From positions 1-33,735 of the forward strand of contig NZ_BCRK01000052.1 in assembly GCF_001552555.1 (NCBI RefSeq): a stretch of DNA of 33,735 bases. Reading direction: 5' to 3'. Under the pieces are notes generated by a model. That model did no database searches. It saw only the letters and a program-made list of their open reading frames with translations, and was not told where the DNA came from. Positions 14,897 to 23,824 of the stretch are shown here, in pieces (positions within the stretch are counted from its first letter, which is position 1; every line of letters begins with the position of its first letter). Both the position numbers and the translations under genes were made by a program. This DNA is from Nocardiopsis trehalosi NBRC 14201. Its GTDB lineage: Bacteria > Actinomycetota > Actinomycetes > Streptosporangiales > Streptosporangiaceae.

Positions 14897-15107
14897 CCCG
14901 CAACGCCCGCCCGCCCGCGCGGGGCCTGCGCGCCCGGCGCCGGCCCTTCGGCCACGCGGCGGCGCCGGCCGGCCGAGCCGGTCGTGCGGCGCCGAGCCCG
15001 CGGGGCCGGCACGTGCTCGGCCGCGGGGGCCGGGCGGCGGGGGTCCGCGCGGCGCCGGGCGGCGGGGCGGGTGCGTCTGCTCGGGAGGGGGCCGCGACAA
15101 TGGCGGC

Positions 15108-15521
15108 ATGAGCGACATCAGCGACGACGAGATCCGCCGGGTCCTGCGCGAGAGCGAGGTGTGGGCCGTGGTGGGGCTGGGCGGCGACCCCTACCGGGCC
15201 GCGTTCGGGGTCTCCCGGTTCCTGCAGAACCAGGGCAAGCGCATCGTGCCGGTGCACCCCTCCGGCGCGACCGTGCACGGCGAGCCCGGGTACCGCTCGC
15301 TCGCCGACATCCCGTTCGACGTGGACGTGGTCGACGTGTTCCGCCGCGCCGACCAGGCGGGCGGGGTCGCCGACGAGGCCCTGGCCCGGCCCGAGGTCGG
15401 CACCGTCTGGTTCCAGCTGGGGGTGGTCGACCACGCCGCCGCCGAGCGGGTGCGCGCCGCCGGGCGGACCATGGTCATGGACCGGTGCCCGGCGATCGAG
15501 TGGCCGCGCCTCCTCGGCTGA
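15108..15521 (+). CDS. CoA-binding domain protein (YccU-like)
   Basis: Small cytoplasmic protein of 137 residues with a single Rossmann-like CoA-binding domain: V-V-G-L-G-G-D-P near 22-29, S-R-F-L-Q-N-Q-G near 37-44, V-P-V-H-P near 49-53, V-D-V-V-D-V-F-R near 75-82, and a C-terminal M-D-R-C-P pattern. These match the CoA_binding_2 family, which binds CoA nucleotides but whose physiological role is unclear. The ATG at 15108 has no Shine-Dalgarno at normal distance; a GACAAT hexamer ends six bases before it, so the mRNA may be leaderless. The 211-bp gap before it holds only GC-rich sequence with GGCGCC repeats. Confidence 0.87.
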   Translation: MSDISDDEIRRVLRESEVWAVVGLGGDPYRAAFGVSRFLQNQGKRIVPVHPSGATVHGEPGYRSLADIPFDVDVVDVFRRADQAGGVADEALARPEVGTVWFQLGVVDHAAAERVRAAGRTMVMDRCPAIEWPRLLG

Positions 15522-15570
15522 CCCGGTGCGGCGGCGCGCCGCGGCGGCGGTTCGGGCGCGGCGGGCGGGG

Positions 15571-15583
15571 TAGGTCCCGGGCA
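15571..15583 (+). promoter_or_regulatory. TAGGTC -10 candidate for a leaderless gene
   Basis: TAGGTC (15571-15576) lies six bases before the ATG at 15583, the spacing expected when transcription begins at the start codon. No Shine-Dalgarno is present and the -35 is weak. Confidence 0.4.
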
Positions 15584-16188
15584 TGCGCCGTCCGCGATTC
15601 CTCCGGTCCTCGGGCCCTCCGGACCCCGCCGCGGCCCCCGCTGCGGCGCCCGCCCCCGACCCCCGCGCCGCCGAGCGCGCCGACCGCCGCCGCGCGCTGG
15701 CGCGCGAGCACGGCTGGACCTACACCGAGCGCCACCAGCGGGCCATCCAGGGCTGGCCGCGCACCGCGCTGCCGCCCGGTCCGCTGGGCCGGGTGCGCGA
15801 CGTGGTGTCGGGGCGGCACCGCGGTCGGCCCTTCTTCCTCTTCGACTACGTCCACCGGCGCGCCGCCGACCTGCCCGACCGGACGCTGCTGGTGTACGCG
15901 GTGGAGCTGCCGGTGCGGGTGCCCTACCTGTACGTGCAGGACCGCGACGGCGGGGCGCACGGCCTCTACGCCGAGAGCCCCGACAGCGAATTCGCCGTCG
16001 AGCTGCTGTCCGAGGGGGTGCGCGAGGACATCCGCCGCCACGGCATCACCGACCTGGTGCTCGACGGCGACCGGCTCATCTGCGCCGGGGCCGACCCGGG
16101 CACCACCGACCCGGCGCGCCGCCTCGACGCGCTGGTCGAACTGGTCGGCCACGTGCCCGCCGACGTCTGGTCCCGCTGGGGCCGCTGA
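15583..16188 (+). CDS. Uncharacterised 201-residue soluble protein
   Basis: I do not recognise a family with confidence. The first 35 residues are Ala/Pro-rich and probably disordered, followed by a charged helix (A-E-R-A-D-R-R-R). A folded part then contains H-G-W-T-Y-T-E-R, G-R-H-R-G-R-P-F-F-L-F-D-Y, L-L-V-Y-A-V-E-L-P and L-V-L-D-G-D-R-L-I, consistent with an alpha/beta domain of alternating strands. There is no signal peptide and no strong transmembrane segment. Coding character is convincing and the gene is followed by a good hairpin. The ATG at 15583 seems leaderless. Between a CoA-binding protein and purE, the context gives no functional clue. Confidence 0.75.
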   Translation: MRRPRFLRSSGPPDPAAAPAAAPAPDPRAAERADRRRALAREHGWTYTERHQRAIQGWPRTALPPGPLGRVRDVVSGRHRGRPFFLFDYVHRRAADLPDRTLLVYAVELPVRVPYLYVQDRDGGAHGLYAESPDSEFAVELLSEGVREDIRRHGITDLVLDGDRLICAGADPGTTDPARRLDALVELVGHVPADVWSRWGR

Positions 16189-16191
16189 CCC

Positions 16192-16218
16192 GACGGCCGC
16201 CCGCCGCAGCGGGCCGTC
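16192..16218 (+). terminator. Hairpin after the uncharacterised gene
   Basis: GACGG (16192-16196) pairs with CCGTC (16214-16218), and CCCGC (16200-16204) with GCGGG (16209-16213), leaving a 3-nt bulge and a CGCA loop. It starts 3 bp after the stop codon. The rest of the gap up to purE holds nothing recognised. Confidence 0.5.
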
Positions 16219-16378
16219 CCGTCGTTGACGGGGGCGTGGCGCCGTGCGCCGCCGGGCCGACCGGGTCCCCTTTGGGCTCGGAGGACCGCGCGGGTGCCGG
16301 CCCGGTCGTCGCGGACGGACGCCGCGCGGCCCGTCCGGCACGGCGGGCGAACGCCGCGCGGTCGGGGGCCTCGCTCGG

Positions 16379-16909
16379 CTAGCGGCCGAAGCCGATGCCG
16401 GACCCGCCGGTGACCTGGGCGCGCAGGCGCTCGCCCTTGGCCTGCGCCTGGGCCTTCAGCTCCGCCTGGAACTCGGTCATGCGCGCGCGCAGGCCGGTGT
16501 CGTGGGCGGCGAGCATCCGCACCGCCAGCAGGCCAGCGTTGCGCGCGGCGCCGACCGCGACCGTGGCGACCGGGACCCCGGCGGGCATCTGCACGATCGA
16601 CAGCAGGGAGTCCATGCCGTCGAGGTGGCGCAGCGGCACCGGGACGCCGACGACCGGCAGCGGGGTCACCGACGCCAGCATGCCGGGCAGGTGGGCGGCG
16701 CCGCCGGCGCCGGCGATGATCGCCTTCAGCCCGCGGTCGGCGGCCTCGGTGCCGTAGGCGATCATCTCGTGCGGCATGCGGTGCGCGGAGACCACGTCGA
16801 CCTCGAAGGTGACCCCGAACTCCTGGAGTACCGTTGCCGCGTCCTGCATGACCGGCCAATCGGAGTCGCTGCCCATCACGATGCCGACGGTCGGGGCGGT
16901 CTCGGTCAC
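16379..16909 (-). CDS. purE: N5-carboxyaminoimidazole ribonucleotide mutase
   Basis: Purine biosynthesis enzyme that moves the carboxyl group of N5-CAIR to form CAIR. The 176-residue protein has the class I PurE motifs: G-S-D-S-D-W-P near 14-20, S-A-H-R-M-P near 41-46 with the catalytic His, and [11 protein letters not shown] near 67-77. The C-terminus carries an extra charged Gln/Lys-rich helix. The GTG start at 16909 overlaps the purK stop as GTGA (16906-16909), indicating coupled translation and an equimolar pathway pair. A longer reading frame upstream is only a shadow of purK. Confidence 0.95.
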   Translation of the reverse strand: MTETAPTVGIVMGSDSDWPVMQDAATVLQEFGVTFEVDVVSAHRMPHEMIAYGTEAADRGLKAIIAGAGGAAHLPGMLASVTPLPVVGVPVPLRHLDGMDSLLSIVQMPAGVPVATVAVGAARNAGLLAVRMLAAHDTGLRARMTEFQAELKAQAQAKGERLRAQVTGGSGIGFGR

Positions 16910-18075
16910 TGCGGGTCTCCCTTGAGGTAGGCGGCGGCGTCGCGGGCTCGTTCGAGCAGGTCGACGTGGTCGTCGCCGGCGACGGTGACGTGCCCGATCT
17001 TGCGGCCGGGGCGGACCTCCTTGCCGTAGAAGTGCACCTTCAGCTCGGGGTCCTTGGCCATGACATGAATGTAGCGGCCGTAGACGTCGGGGTCGGTGCC
17101 GCCGAGCACGTTGGCCATGACGGTGAAGGGGGCGGTGGTGCGCGGTGACCCCAGGGGGAGGTCGAGGACGGCGCGCAGGTGCTGCTCGAACTGGGAGGTG
17201 CGGGCGCCGTCGATCGTCCAGTGCCCGGAGTTGTGCGGCCGCATCGCCAGCTCGTTGACGATGACGCCGCCGGGGGTCTCGAACAGCTCGACGGCGAGCA
17301 CGCCGACCACGTCGAGCGCGTGCGCCAGGTCGATCGCCAGCTCCTGGGCGCGGACCGCCTTCTCCTCGTCCAGGTGGGGGGCGGGGGCGATGACCTCGTG
17401 GCAGATGCCGTCGCGCTGCACGGTCTGCACCACGGGGTAGACGGCGATCTGCCCGTAGGGCGACCGCGCCACCTGCACGGCGAGTTCGCGGCGGAAGTCC
17501 ACCCGCTCCTCGACCAGCAGCGGGACCTCCTCGGCGGCGGCCCGGTCGACGACCGCGGCGGCCTCGGCGGTGTCGCCGACCACCCACACGCCCTTGCCGT
17601 CGTAGCCGCCGCGCGCCGCCTTGAGCACGACCGGCCAGCCGGTGCCGTGCTCGGCGTCCTCGGCGAACGCGGTGACCTGCTCCACGGTGGTGACCGCGCG
17701 CCAGCGCGGGCAGGGGGCGCCCAGTTCCTCGGCGCGCACCCGCATGCGCAGCTTGTCCTGGGCGAAGGCGAGCGCCGACCGGCCGGGCCGCAGCACCGCG
17801 CCGGCCTCCTCCAACTGGCGCAGCACGGGGCCGGGCACGTGCTCGTGGTCGAAGGTCAGCACGTCGGCGGACTTGGCGAACGCGAGCAGGTCGGCCGCCC
17901 CGCGGTCGTCGCCGATGTGGACGTCACCGGTGACCTGGGCCGCACTGTCGCCGGCGGACCCGGCCAGCACCCGGAAGTCGATGCCCAGGGCGATGCCCGC
18001 CTGGTGCGTCATCCGGGCAAGTTGCCCGCCGCCCACCATTCCGACGCGGGGTACGGGCCGATTACGCTCGCTCAC
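16906..18075 (-). CDS. purK: N5-carboxyaminoimidazole ribonucleotide synthase
   Basis: ATP-grasp enzyme that carboxylates AIR with bicarbonate to N5-CAIR, the substrate of PurE. The 389-residue protein starts with [12 protein letters not shown], has T-F-D-H-E-H-V-P, the ATP-grasp stretch [25 protein letters not shown], and [15 protein letters not shown], all diagnostic of PurK. The GTG start at 18075 has GAGG five bases upstream. It is divergent from the gtrA-like gene, so the 113-bp gap to 18189 carries both promoters; TCTAGT near 18153 is a weak -10 candidate for the rightward one. purE follows with a four-base overlap. Confidence 0.96.
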   Translation of the reverse strand: MSERNRPVPRVGMVGGGQLARMTHQAGIALGIDFRVLAGSAGDSAAQVTGDVHIGDDRGAADLLAFAKSADVLTFDHEHVPGPVLRQLEEAGAVLRPGRSALAFAQDKLRMRVRAEELGAPCPRWRAVTTVEQVTAFAEDAEHGTGWPVVLKAARGGYDGKGVWVVGDTAEAAAVVDRAAAEEVPLLVEERVDFRRELAVQVARSPYGQIAVYPVVQTVQRDGICHEVIAPAPHLDEEKAVRAQELAIDLAHALDVVGVLAVELFETPGGVIVNELAMRPHNSGHWTIDGARTSQFEQHLRAVLDLPLGSPRTTAPFTVMANVLGGTDPDVYGRYIHVMAKDPELKVHFYGKEVRPGRKIGHVTVAGDDHVDLLERARDAAAYLKGDPQ

Positions 18076-18188
18076 AGTGCCTCAACTCGTTGGTTCGCGG
18101 TGCCGGGACGCTCCTGCGGCCGCCACGGGCCGACCGTGGCACCCCACGGAATTCTAGTGACCACCCGGGCAAAGGATCGGATCCCCTC

Positions 18189-18653
18189 GTGCGACCGGCA
18201 ACAGCGCTGTACCGGCGGTTCTCCCACCTCCTCCAGGAACTCGCCAAGTTCGGGACGGTGGGCGCGGCCGCCTACGTCGTGCAGCTCGCGACGACCAACC
18301 TCTTCTGGACGGTGCTGGGGATGCCCGCGCTGGCCGGGCAGGCGCTGGGCGTGTTGTGCGCGACCGTGGTGGCGTTCCTGGGCAACCGGTTCTGGACCTT
18401 CCGCGACCGGGCGCGCACCGGGCTGGGCCGCGAGTACGCGCTGTTCTTCCTGCTGAACGCGGTCGGTCTGGGCATCCAGCTGGCGTGCGTGGGCGTGGCG
18501 GTCTACGGGCTGGGCCTGGACGACGCGCTGTCGCGCAACATCTCCGGCAACGTGATCGGGGTGGGGCTGGGGTCGCTGTTCCGGTTCTGGTCCTACCGGC
18601 GGTGGGTGTTCCCGGCCGAGGAGGGCCCCCGCGCCCCCGCGGAACGCGCTTAA
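18189..18653 (+). CDS. GtrA family membrane protein
   Basis: Small integral membrane protein of 154 residues with four hydrophobic helices (about 20-40, 45-66, 80-102, 110-132). Diagnostic GtrA features are F-G-T-V-G-A-A-A-Y after the N-terminal amphipathic part, G-N-R-F-W-T-F-R at the end of helix two, and F-R-F-W-S-Y-R-R-W-V-F at the C-terminus. Family members are associated with translocation or synthesis of lipid-linked sugars for surface polysaccharides; the exact activity is unsettled. The GTG at 18189 gives a normal family length; an in-frame upstream ATG at 18090 would add an unconserved, Pro/Arg-rich extension inside the divergent promoter region. The ribosome site is weak. Confidence 0.9.
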   Translation: MRPATALYRRFSHLLQELAKFGTVGAAAYVVQLATTNLFWTVLGMPALAGQALGVLCATVVAFLGNRFWTFRDRARTGLGREYALFFLLNAVGLGIQLACVGVAVYGLGLDDALSRNISGNVIGVGLGSLFRFWSYRRWVFPAEEGPRAPAERA

Positions 18654-18820
18654 CGCGCATTCCCCGCATTTCCCCCTTTTCGGCGACCGCCGACCGGGAA
18701 AACGCCGGCCGCGCCGTTCCCGGTGCGCCCCGCGCCGCCCGCCCGCTCCGCGGCATGCGTATTTTCGGCCGGGGCGGGTCCATACGGCGCGCATAATAGG
18801 GAAATGCCCCCGACTCGACT

Positions 18821-18834
18821 TACGATCAGGGGCA
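18821..18834 (+). promoter_or_regulatory. TACGAT -10 candidate for a leaderless response regulator gene
   Basis: TACGAT (18821-18826) is seven bases before the ATG at 18834. A second candidate, CATAAT (18792-18797), is six bases before an in-frame ATG at 18804, so both starts could be leaderless. Confidence 0.4.
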
Positions 18835-19502
18835 TGACCTGCGTTTTGCTGGCCGAAGACGATACGTCGATCTCCGAGCCCCTGGCCCGCGCACTGCGCC
18901 GCGAGGGGTATACGGTCGACGTCACCGTCAATGGTACTGAGACCCTCGACCGCGCCCGCGCCGGGGATATCGATCTGATGGTCCTCGATCTCGGGCTCCC
19001 CGAAATGGACGGTCTGGAAGTCGCCCGCCGGCTCCGCGCCGAAGGACACGGCACCCCGATCCTCATCCTGACCGCGCGCGCGGACGAGGTCGACACCGTC
19101 GTGGGTCTCGACGCGGGCGCCGACGACTACGTCACCAAGCCGTTCCGGCTCGCCGAACTACTCGCGCGGGTCCGCGCCCTGCTGCGCCGCGGCGGCGCCG
19201 AGGTCCCGGTCGTGCACGGGGTGCGCATCGACAACGACTCCCGCCGGGCGTGGCTGGGCGAGCGCGAACTGCAGCTCACCACCAAGGAGTTCGACCTGCT
19301 GCGCGTGCTGGTGCGCGACGCGGGCAAGGTCGTGACGCGCGAGCAGATCATGCGGGAGGTGTGGGACACCAACTGGTGGGGGTCGACCAAGACCCTCGAC
19401 ATGCACATCTCGTGGCTGCGCCGCAAGCTGGGCGACGATGCCAACCAGCCCTCCTACATCACCACCGTGCGGGGGGTCGGCTTCCGCTTCGAACGCGACT
19501 AG
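18834..19502 (+). CDS. OmpR/PhoB-type response regulator
   Basis: DNA-binding regulator controlled by phosphorylation. The 222-residue protein has a receiver domain (1-118) with acidic pair D9-D10, phosphoacceptor D52 in V-L-D-L-G-L-P, T80 and K102 in T-K-P-F, then a winged-helix domain (about 125-220) with L-T-T-K-E-F-D-L-L and R-G-V-G-F-R-F. ATG at 18834 matches the domain start; ATG at 18804 would add ten residues. Third codon positions in the receiver half are visibly less GC-rich (GAT, GAA, GGT, TTG codons) than in neighbouring genes. The sensor kinase follows 57 bp later, and the two form a cognate pair. The target genes are unknown. Confidence 0.95.
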   Translation: MTCVLLAEDDTSISEPLARALRREGYTVDVTVNGTETLDRARAGDIDLMVLDLGLPEMDGLEVARRLRAEGHGTPILILTARADEVDTVVGLDAGADDYVTKPFRLAELLARVRALLRRGGAEVPVVHGVRIDNDSRRAWLGERELQLTTKEFDLLRVLVRDAGKVVTREQIMREVWDTNWWGSTKTLDMHISWLRRKLGDDANQPSYITTVRGVGFRFERD

Positions 19503-19559
19503 GGCGGCCTGCTCCGCAGCGGCCGCGCGCCCCGCGCCGCCGCGGAACCGAGGAGGGAC

Positions 19560-20843
19560 ATGCGCAGGCGGATGCTGTTCTCCACCCTGGTCGTCACCGT
19601 GATCGCGGTGATGCTCCTGGGGCTTCCGCTGGGCGCCCTGACGTACAAGTCGATCTACGACGAGAACGTCCGCGGGCTCCAGCAGGAGGCCGACATCATC
19701 GCCGCCGAGGTCGACGTGCAGGTCCGCGACGACGGCGAGATCGACCGGGAGCAGTTGGACTCCGCCTACCCGGCGCGGCACATCGAGATCACCCTGCCCG
19801 GGGCCGAGGGGCCGGTCGACGCGGGCGGCTGGGACTTCGACCCGGGCGCCGCGTCCCCCCCGCCCGCGATGAAGGCCACCGCGACCTCCCCCTCGGGGGT
19901 CGAGGTCGCGGTGTGGCGCGACACCCGGCGGGTGCAGGAGAGCATCATCAACGCGTGGCTGGGCATCGCCTCGCTGTCGCTGCTGGCGATCGGGGTGGCG
20001 GTGGGGCTGGCCATGCTGCAGGCGCGGCGGCTCACCCTCCCGCTGGTGGACCTCGCGGCGACCGCCGAGCGCCTGGGGTCGGGGGTGACCACCCCGTGGG
20101 GGCACCGCTACGGCATCCCCGAGGCCGACCGGGTGGCCGAGGTGCTCGACCGCAGCGCCGAGCGCATCGCCGGGCTCATCGCCACCGAGCGCCACTTCGC
20201 GACGGACGCCTCGCACCAGCTCCGCACCCCGCTCACCGCGCTGTCGATGCGGTTGGAGGAGATCATCGCCGAGGCCGACGACCCGGCGGTGGTGCGCGAG
20301 GAGGGTGAGGCCGCGCTCACCCAGACCGAACGGCTGGTGGAGACCGTGGAGAGCCTGCTCGGGCGGGCCCGCAAGAGCCAGAACCCCGAGGTGGAGCCGA
20401 TCGCGATCGACGGCGTGCTGGAGCAGTTCGTGGCCGAGTGGTCGCCGGTGTTCCGCGCCGACGACCGGCGGCTGGAGCTGACCGGCGAGACGGGCCTGAC
20501 CGCGGTCACCGTGCCCGGGGACCTCGCGCAGATCCTCGCCACGCTGGTGGAGAACGCCTACAAGCACGGCGCGGGCACGGTGACGGTGCGCCGGGTGGAC
20601 GGCGGCAGCTCGGTGCGCATCGAGGTCAGCGACGAGGGCGAGGGCATCCCCGACCACCTGAGCGGGCGGGTGTTCGAGCGCGAGGTGACCGGCGGCAACG
20701 GCACCGGGCTCGGGCTGGCCCTGGCCCGCCACATCGCGGAGTCGGAGGGGGCCAGGGTGGAGTTGGTGCAGACGCGGCCGACGACGTTCGCGCTGTTCCT
20801 GCCCTCGCGGGCGGGCGGCCTGTCGCAGACCGGCCCGTTCTAA
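19560..20843 (+). CDS. Sensor histidine kinase
   Basis: Membrane sensor that phosphorylates the preceding regulator. The 427-residue protein has transmembrane helix 1 (about 7-28), an extracytoplasmic loop of about 100 residues (29-128), helix 2 (about 129-153), a HAMP-like linker (155-208), the H box D-A-S-H-Q-L-R-T-P with His219, then the catalytic ATPase domain with N332 (E-N-A-Y-K-H), D-E-G-E-G (358-362) and G-N-G-T-G-L-G-L (379-386). All motifs are intact. ATG at 19560 follows GAGGAGGG. The loop shows no known ligand-binding domain; it is rich in acidic residues and small side chains. The signal is unknown. Confidence 0.95.
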   Translation: MRRRMLFSTLVVTVIAVMLLGLPLGALTYKSIYDENVRGLQQEADIIAAEVDVQVRDDGEIDREQLDSAYPARHIEITLPGAEGPVDAGGWDFDPGAASPPPAMKATATSPSGVEVAVWRDTRRVQESIINAWLGIASLSLLAIGVAVGLAMLQARRLTLPLVDLAATAERLGSGVTTPWGHRYGIPEADRVAEVLDRSAERIAGLIATERHFATDASHQLRTPLTALSMRLEEIIAEADDPAVVREEGEAALTQTERLVETVESLLGRARKSQNPEVEPIAIDGVLEQFVAEWSPVFRADDRRLELTGETGLTAVTVPGDLAQILATLVENAYKHGAGTVTVRRVDGGSSVRIEVSDEGEGIPDHLSGRVFEREVTGGNGTGLGLALARHIAESEGARVELVQTRPTTFALFLPSRAGGLSQTGPF

Positions 20844-20902
20844 CCCGCCCCGACCCCGGCCGCGCCGGACGCACCGGCCCGGGCACGGAGAAGACGGGTG
20901 CG

Positions 20903-21544
20903 CTAGTGCCCTCGGGCGACCCAGTCGGGCAGCTGCGGCGCCTCCTCTCCGATGGTGGTGGCGTCGCCGTGGCCGGTGTACACCACGGTGCCTTCGGGCA
21001 GGGTGAGCAGCCGGTCGCGGATGGAGTCGATGATGGTGGGGAAGTCGGAGAACGACCGCCCCGTGGCCCCCGGACCGCCCTGGAACAGGGTGTCGCCCGA
21101 GAACACGGCGCCCAGTTCGGGCGCGTACAGGCAGACCGCCCCGGGGGCGTGCCCCGGCGTGTGCAGCACCTGGAGTTCGACGTCGCCGGCCCGCAGCCAC
21201 TCGCCCTGCAGGAGGGGGGCGTCGGGTTCGCGGTCGGGGTAGACCATGGCCCACAGCTCGGCGTCGGCGGGGTGCAGCAGGATGGGGGCGTCGGTGAGGT
21301 CGGCCAGCGCGGCGGCGGCGTTGATGTGATCGTTGTGCGCGTGGGTGCACACGATGGCCATCAGTTCGCGGTCGCCGAGGGCGCGGGCGATCTCCTCGTG
21401 GTCGTGTGCGGCGTCGATGACGACGGCGGTGCGCTCGTCACCGACGATCCACACGTTGTTGTCGACGTCCCACTCGCCGCCGTCGAGGCGGAAGGTCCCC
21501 GAGGTGACGAGGCGGTCGACGCGGTCGGACGCGGCGGGGGCCAT
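20903..21544 (-). CDS. Metallo-beta-lactamase-fold hydrolase, probable S-formylmycothiol or related thioester hydrolase
   Basis: Cytoplasmic hydrolase of 213 residues with the metal motif T-H-A-H-N-D-H (67-73), a downstream H-T-P-G-H-A-P-G, S-G-D-T-L-F-Q-G-G-P-G and a C-terminal T-G-H-G, the pattern of glyoxalase II-like enzymes. Its ATG directly abuts the TAG of the mycothiol-dependent formaldehyde dehydrogenase gene. The same pairing occurs in Mycobacterium tuberculosis (Rv2259 with Rv2260). Inference: it completes formaldehyde oxidation by hydrolysing S-formylmycothiol to formate and mycothiol. It is convergent with the sensor kinase gene across 59 bp that hold nothing clear. Confidence 0.88.
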   Translation of the reverse strand: MAPAASDRVDRLVTSGTFRLDGGEWDVDNNVWIVGDERTAVVIDAAHDHEEIARALGDRELMAIVCTHAHNDHINAAAALADLTDAPILLHPADAELWAMVYPDREPDAPLLQGEWLRAGDVELQVLHTPGHAPGAVCLYAPELGAVFSGDTLFQGGPGATGRSFSDFPTIIDSIRDRLLTLPEGTVVYTGHGDATTIGEEAPQLPDWVARGH

Positions 21545-22630
21545 CTACAGGACCACCACCGAACGCAGGACTTCTCCGCGGTGCATCTTGGTGAACGCCT
21601 CCTCAACGTGGTCGAGGGCGATCCTCTCGGACACGAAGCGGTCCAGGTCGAGGCGCCCCTTCAGGTACAGGTCGATCAGCATGGGGAAGTCGCGGGAGGG
21701 CAGGCAGTCGCCGTACCACGACGACTTCAGGGCGCCCCCGCGGCCGAACACATCGAGCAGCGGGAGGTCGATGGTCATGTCGGGCGTGGGGACGCCCACG
21801 AGCACCACCGTCCCGGCGAGGTCGCGGGCGTAGAACGCCTGCCGGTAGGTCTCGGGGCGGCCGACGGCGTCGATGACGACGTCGGCGCCGTTGCCGCCGG
21901 TGAGGTCGCGCACGGCCTCGACCGGGGAGCGCTCGCGGGAGTTGACGGTGTGGGTGGCGCCGAACTCGGCCGCCCACCGGAGCTTGCGGTCGTCGACGTC
22001 GACGGCGATGACCGTGGCGGCGCCGGCCAGCACCGCCCCGGCGATGGCGGCGTCGCCCACGCCGCCGCAGCCGATGACCGCGACGGAGTCGCCGCGGGTG
22101 ACGCCGCCGGTGTTGATGGCGGCGCCGAGCCCGGCCATGACGCCGCACCCCAGGAGCCCGGCGACCTCGGGTCCGGCGGCGGGGTCGACCCGGGTGCACT
22201 GGCCGGCGGCCACCAGGGTCTTCTCGGCGAACGCGCCGATGCCCAGGGCGGGGCTGAGTTCGGTGCCGTCGGCGAGGGTCATGCGCTGGGTGGCGTTGGC
22301 GGTGTCGAAGCAGTACTGGGGGCGGCCGCGGCGGCACGCCCGGCACCGGCCGCACACGGCGCGCCAGTTGAGCACGACGAAGTCACCGGGGTCGACGTCG
22401 GTGACGCCGTCGCCGACGGCCTCGACGATGCCCGCCGCCTCGTGCCCGAGGAGGAACGGGAAGTCGTCGCTGATGCCGCCCTGCCGGTAGTGGAGGTCGG
22501 TGTGGCACACGCCGCACGCCTGCACGCGGACGAGGGCCTCGCCCAGGCCGGGGTCGGGGACGATGATGGTCTCGACGCCCACGGGGGCGTCCTTCTCGCG
22601 TACGACGACGGCCCGGACTTCGTGCGCCAT
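21545..22630 (-). CDS. mscR: S-(hydroxymethyl)mycothiol dehydrogenase / mycothiol-dependent formaldehyde dehydrogenase
   Basis: Zinc alcohol dehydrogenase of the MDR superfamily that oxidises the formaldehyde-mycothiol adduct to S-formylmycothiol with NAD+, and may reduce S-nitrosomycothiol. The 361-residue protein has catalytic zinc ligands C42, H63-E64 and C162 (G-C-G-V), four structural-zinc cysteines (93, 96, 99, 107), the Rossmann motif G-C-G-G-V-G (187-192), and N-W-R-A-V-C-G, typical of the mycothiol-dependent subgroup. ATG at 22630 has GAGGAG five bases upstream. The stop is immediately followed by the start of a metallo-beta-lactamase-fold hydrolase gene. It points to a mycothiol-producing actinobacterium. 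Confidence 0.93.
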   Translation of the reverse strand: MAHEVRAVVVREKDAPVGVETIIVPDPGLGEALVRVQACGVCHTDLHYRQGGISDDFPFLLGHEAAGIVEAVGDGVTDVDPGDFVVLNWRAVCGRCRACRRGRPQYCFDTANATQRMTLADGTELSPALGIGAFAEKTLVAAGQCTRVDPAAGPEVAGLLGCGVMAGLGAAINTGGVTRGDSVAVIGCGGVGDAAIAGAVLAGAATVIAVDVDDRKLRWAAEFGATHTVNSRERSPVEAVRDLTGGNGADVVIDAVGRPETYRQAFYARDLAGTVVLVGVPTPDMTIDLPLLDVFGRGGALKSSWYGDCLPSRDFPMLIDLYLKGRLDLDRFVSERIALDHVEEAFTKMHRGEVLRSVVVL

Positions 22631-22737
22631 GGCGGCTCCTCACAGACGGGTCACGGCGGTTCCCCTCCAACATGCCGGATCGCCGCCCGGCGCGGAAGGA
22701 CTTTCCCCGATCATGTGGAAAGCCCGCGCCGCGCGGG

Positions 22738-23736
22738 TCAGCCCCCGGCGGGCTCGAAGCTGCGGCGCAGCGCGTAGGGCTGGAGCTGGCCGAGCCCGTG
22801 GGCGTGCCGCGGGCGCACCGCCACCACCTGGAGCGCCTCCTCGCCGCGCAGCAGTTCGGCGAGCGCGTCGTCGATCAGGATGGTGCCGGGCCGGGCGAAG
22901 GAGGTGAGCCGGCTCGACCGGTTGACGGTGGTGCCGAAGACGTCGCCCAGCAGCGCGAGGACCGGCCCGTAGGCCAGCCCGACCCGGACGTCGGGGACCT
23001 CGACGTGGGTCTTGACGCCGTCGGCGAGCTGGAGGGCGATCTCGGCGGCCTGGCGGGCGGTGTTGGCGACGTAGAGAATCTCGTCGCCCAGCGTCTTGAC
23101 GACCCGGCCGCCGCCGGAGGCGACGATGTCGGTGGCCGTGGACTCGAACCCCTCGACCACCTCGGCCAGCTCGACCTCGTCGAGTTCGCGGCTGAGCGTG
23201 GTGAAGGAGACGAGGTCGGCGAACCCGACCGCCAGCGGGAAGTAGGTGGGGGCGGCGTCGTCGCTGCTCTCCATGAACGCGATGCGGCGGGCGGCGGAGG
23301 CGGCGAGCTGGCGCCGCCAGATGTGCACGAGGAGGCTCTCGACCTCGGGCAGCAGGTCCTTGGCGAGCCCGACGAGGCCGGTGCCGGGGTCGGCGCCGCC
23401 CTTCTCGGGGGCGTAGGACAGCGTGGTGAGGATGCTGGTCTGCCACTCGGCGAGGCGGGCCATGGTCTGGCCCATGGCGCGCGCCAGCCGGATGGCGGCC
23501 TCCTCGTCGACGACGCCGTTCTTCAGCAGCTCGGAGGTGACGCGCAGCGCCTCGACGTCGCTGTCGGTGAAGGCCACGGCGGCTTCGCCGCGCGCGGCGA
23601 AGCCGAGCGCCCGCCAGACGCGGTCGGAGAACTCCGGGGCCGCCCCCGCCAGGCGCACGGCCTCGTCGCGGGTGTAGCGCGCCTCACCGCCGAGCAGGAC
23701 GGCTTCGATCTCCTTGGGGTCGGGACGCGACGACAT
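22738..23736 (-). CDS. Class III adenylate cyclase (Rv1264/Rv2212-like)
   Basis: Makes cyclic AMP from ATP. The 332-residue protein has an N-terminal helical regulatory domain (about 8-150, with G-G-E-A-R-Y-T-R and G-Q-T-M-A-R-L-A-E-W-Q) like that of the mycobacterial Rv1264/Rv2212 cyclases, where this region senses pH or ligands. The catalytic domain (about 165-320) keeps all six expected residues: metal ligands D174 and D218, adenine-specifying K214 and D265, and transition-state N272 and R276. The spacings K+4, D+7 and N+4 match Rv1264. There is no transmembrane helix, so it is soluble and probably a homodimer. ATG at 23736 follows AGAGA. A plausible promoter lies about 90 bp upstream. Confidence 0.92.
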   Translation of the reverse strand: MSSRPDPKEIEAVLLGGEARYTRDEAVRLAGAAPEFSDRVWRALGFAARGEAAVAFTDSDVEALRVTSELLKNGVVDEEAAIRLARAMGQTMARLAEWQTSILTTLSYAPEKGGADPGTGLVGLAKDLLPEVESLLVHIWRRQLAASAARRIAFMESSDDAAPTYFPLAVGFADLVSFTTLSRELDEVELAEVVEGFESTATDIVASGGGRVVKTLGDEILYVANTARQAAEIALQLADGVKTHVEVPDVRVGLAYGPVLALLGDVFGTTVNRSSRLTSFARPGTILIDDALAELLRGEEALQVVAVRPRHAHGLGQLQPYALRRSFEPAGG

Positions 23737-23824
23737 GTGTTCTCTCGTGTTCGAGGCCGGTGCGGCGGAAGGGGTGCGGCACCGTCCGGGTGGATGACGC
23801 GGTCACCTGCGTGTCACTGTCGGT

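Noticed and set aside
14931-14965. Repeated GGCGCC blocks after ugd as a terminator
   Set aside because: The longer arms are direct copies, not inverted; only a weak 6-bp pairing is possible, so I do not call a terminator.
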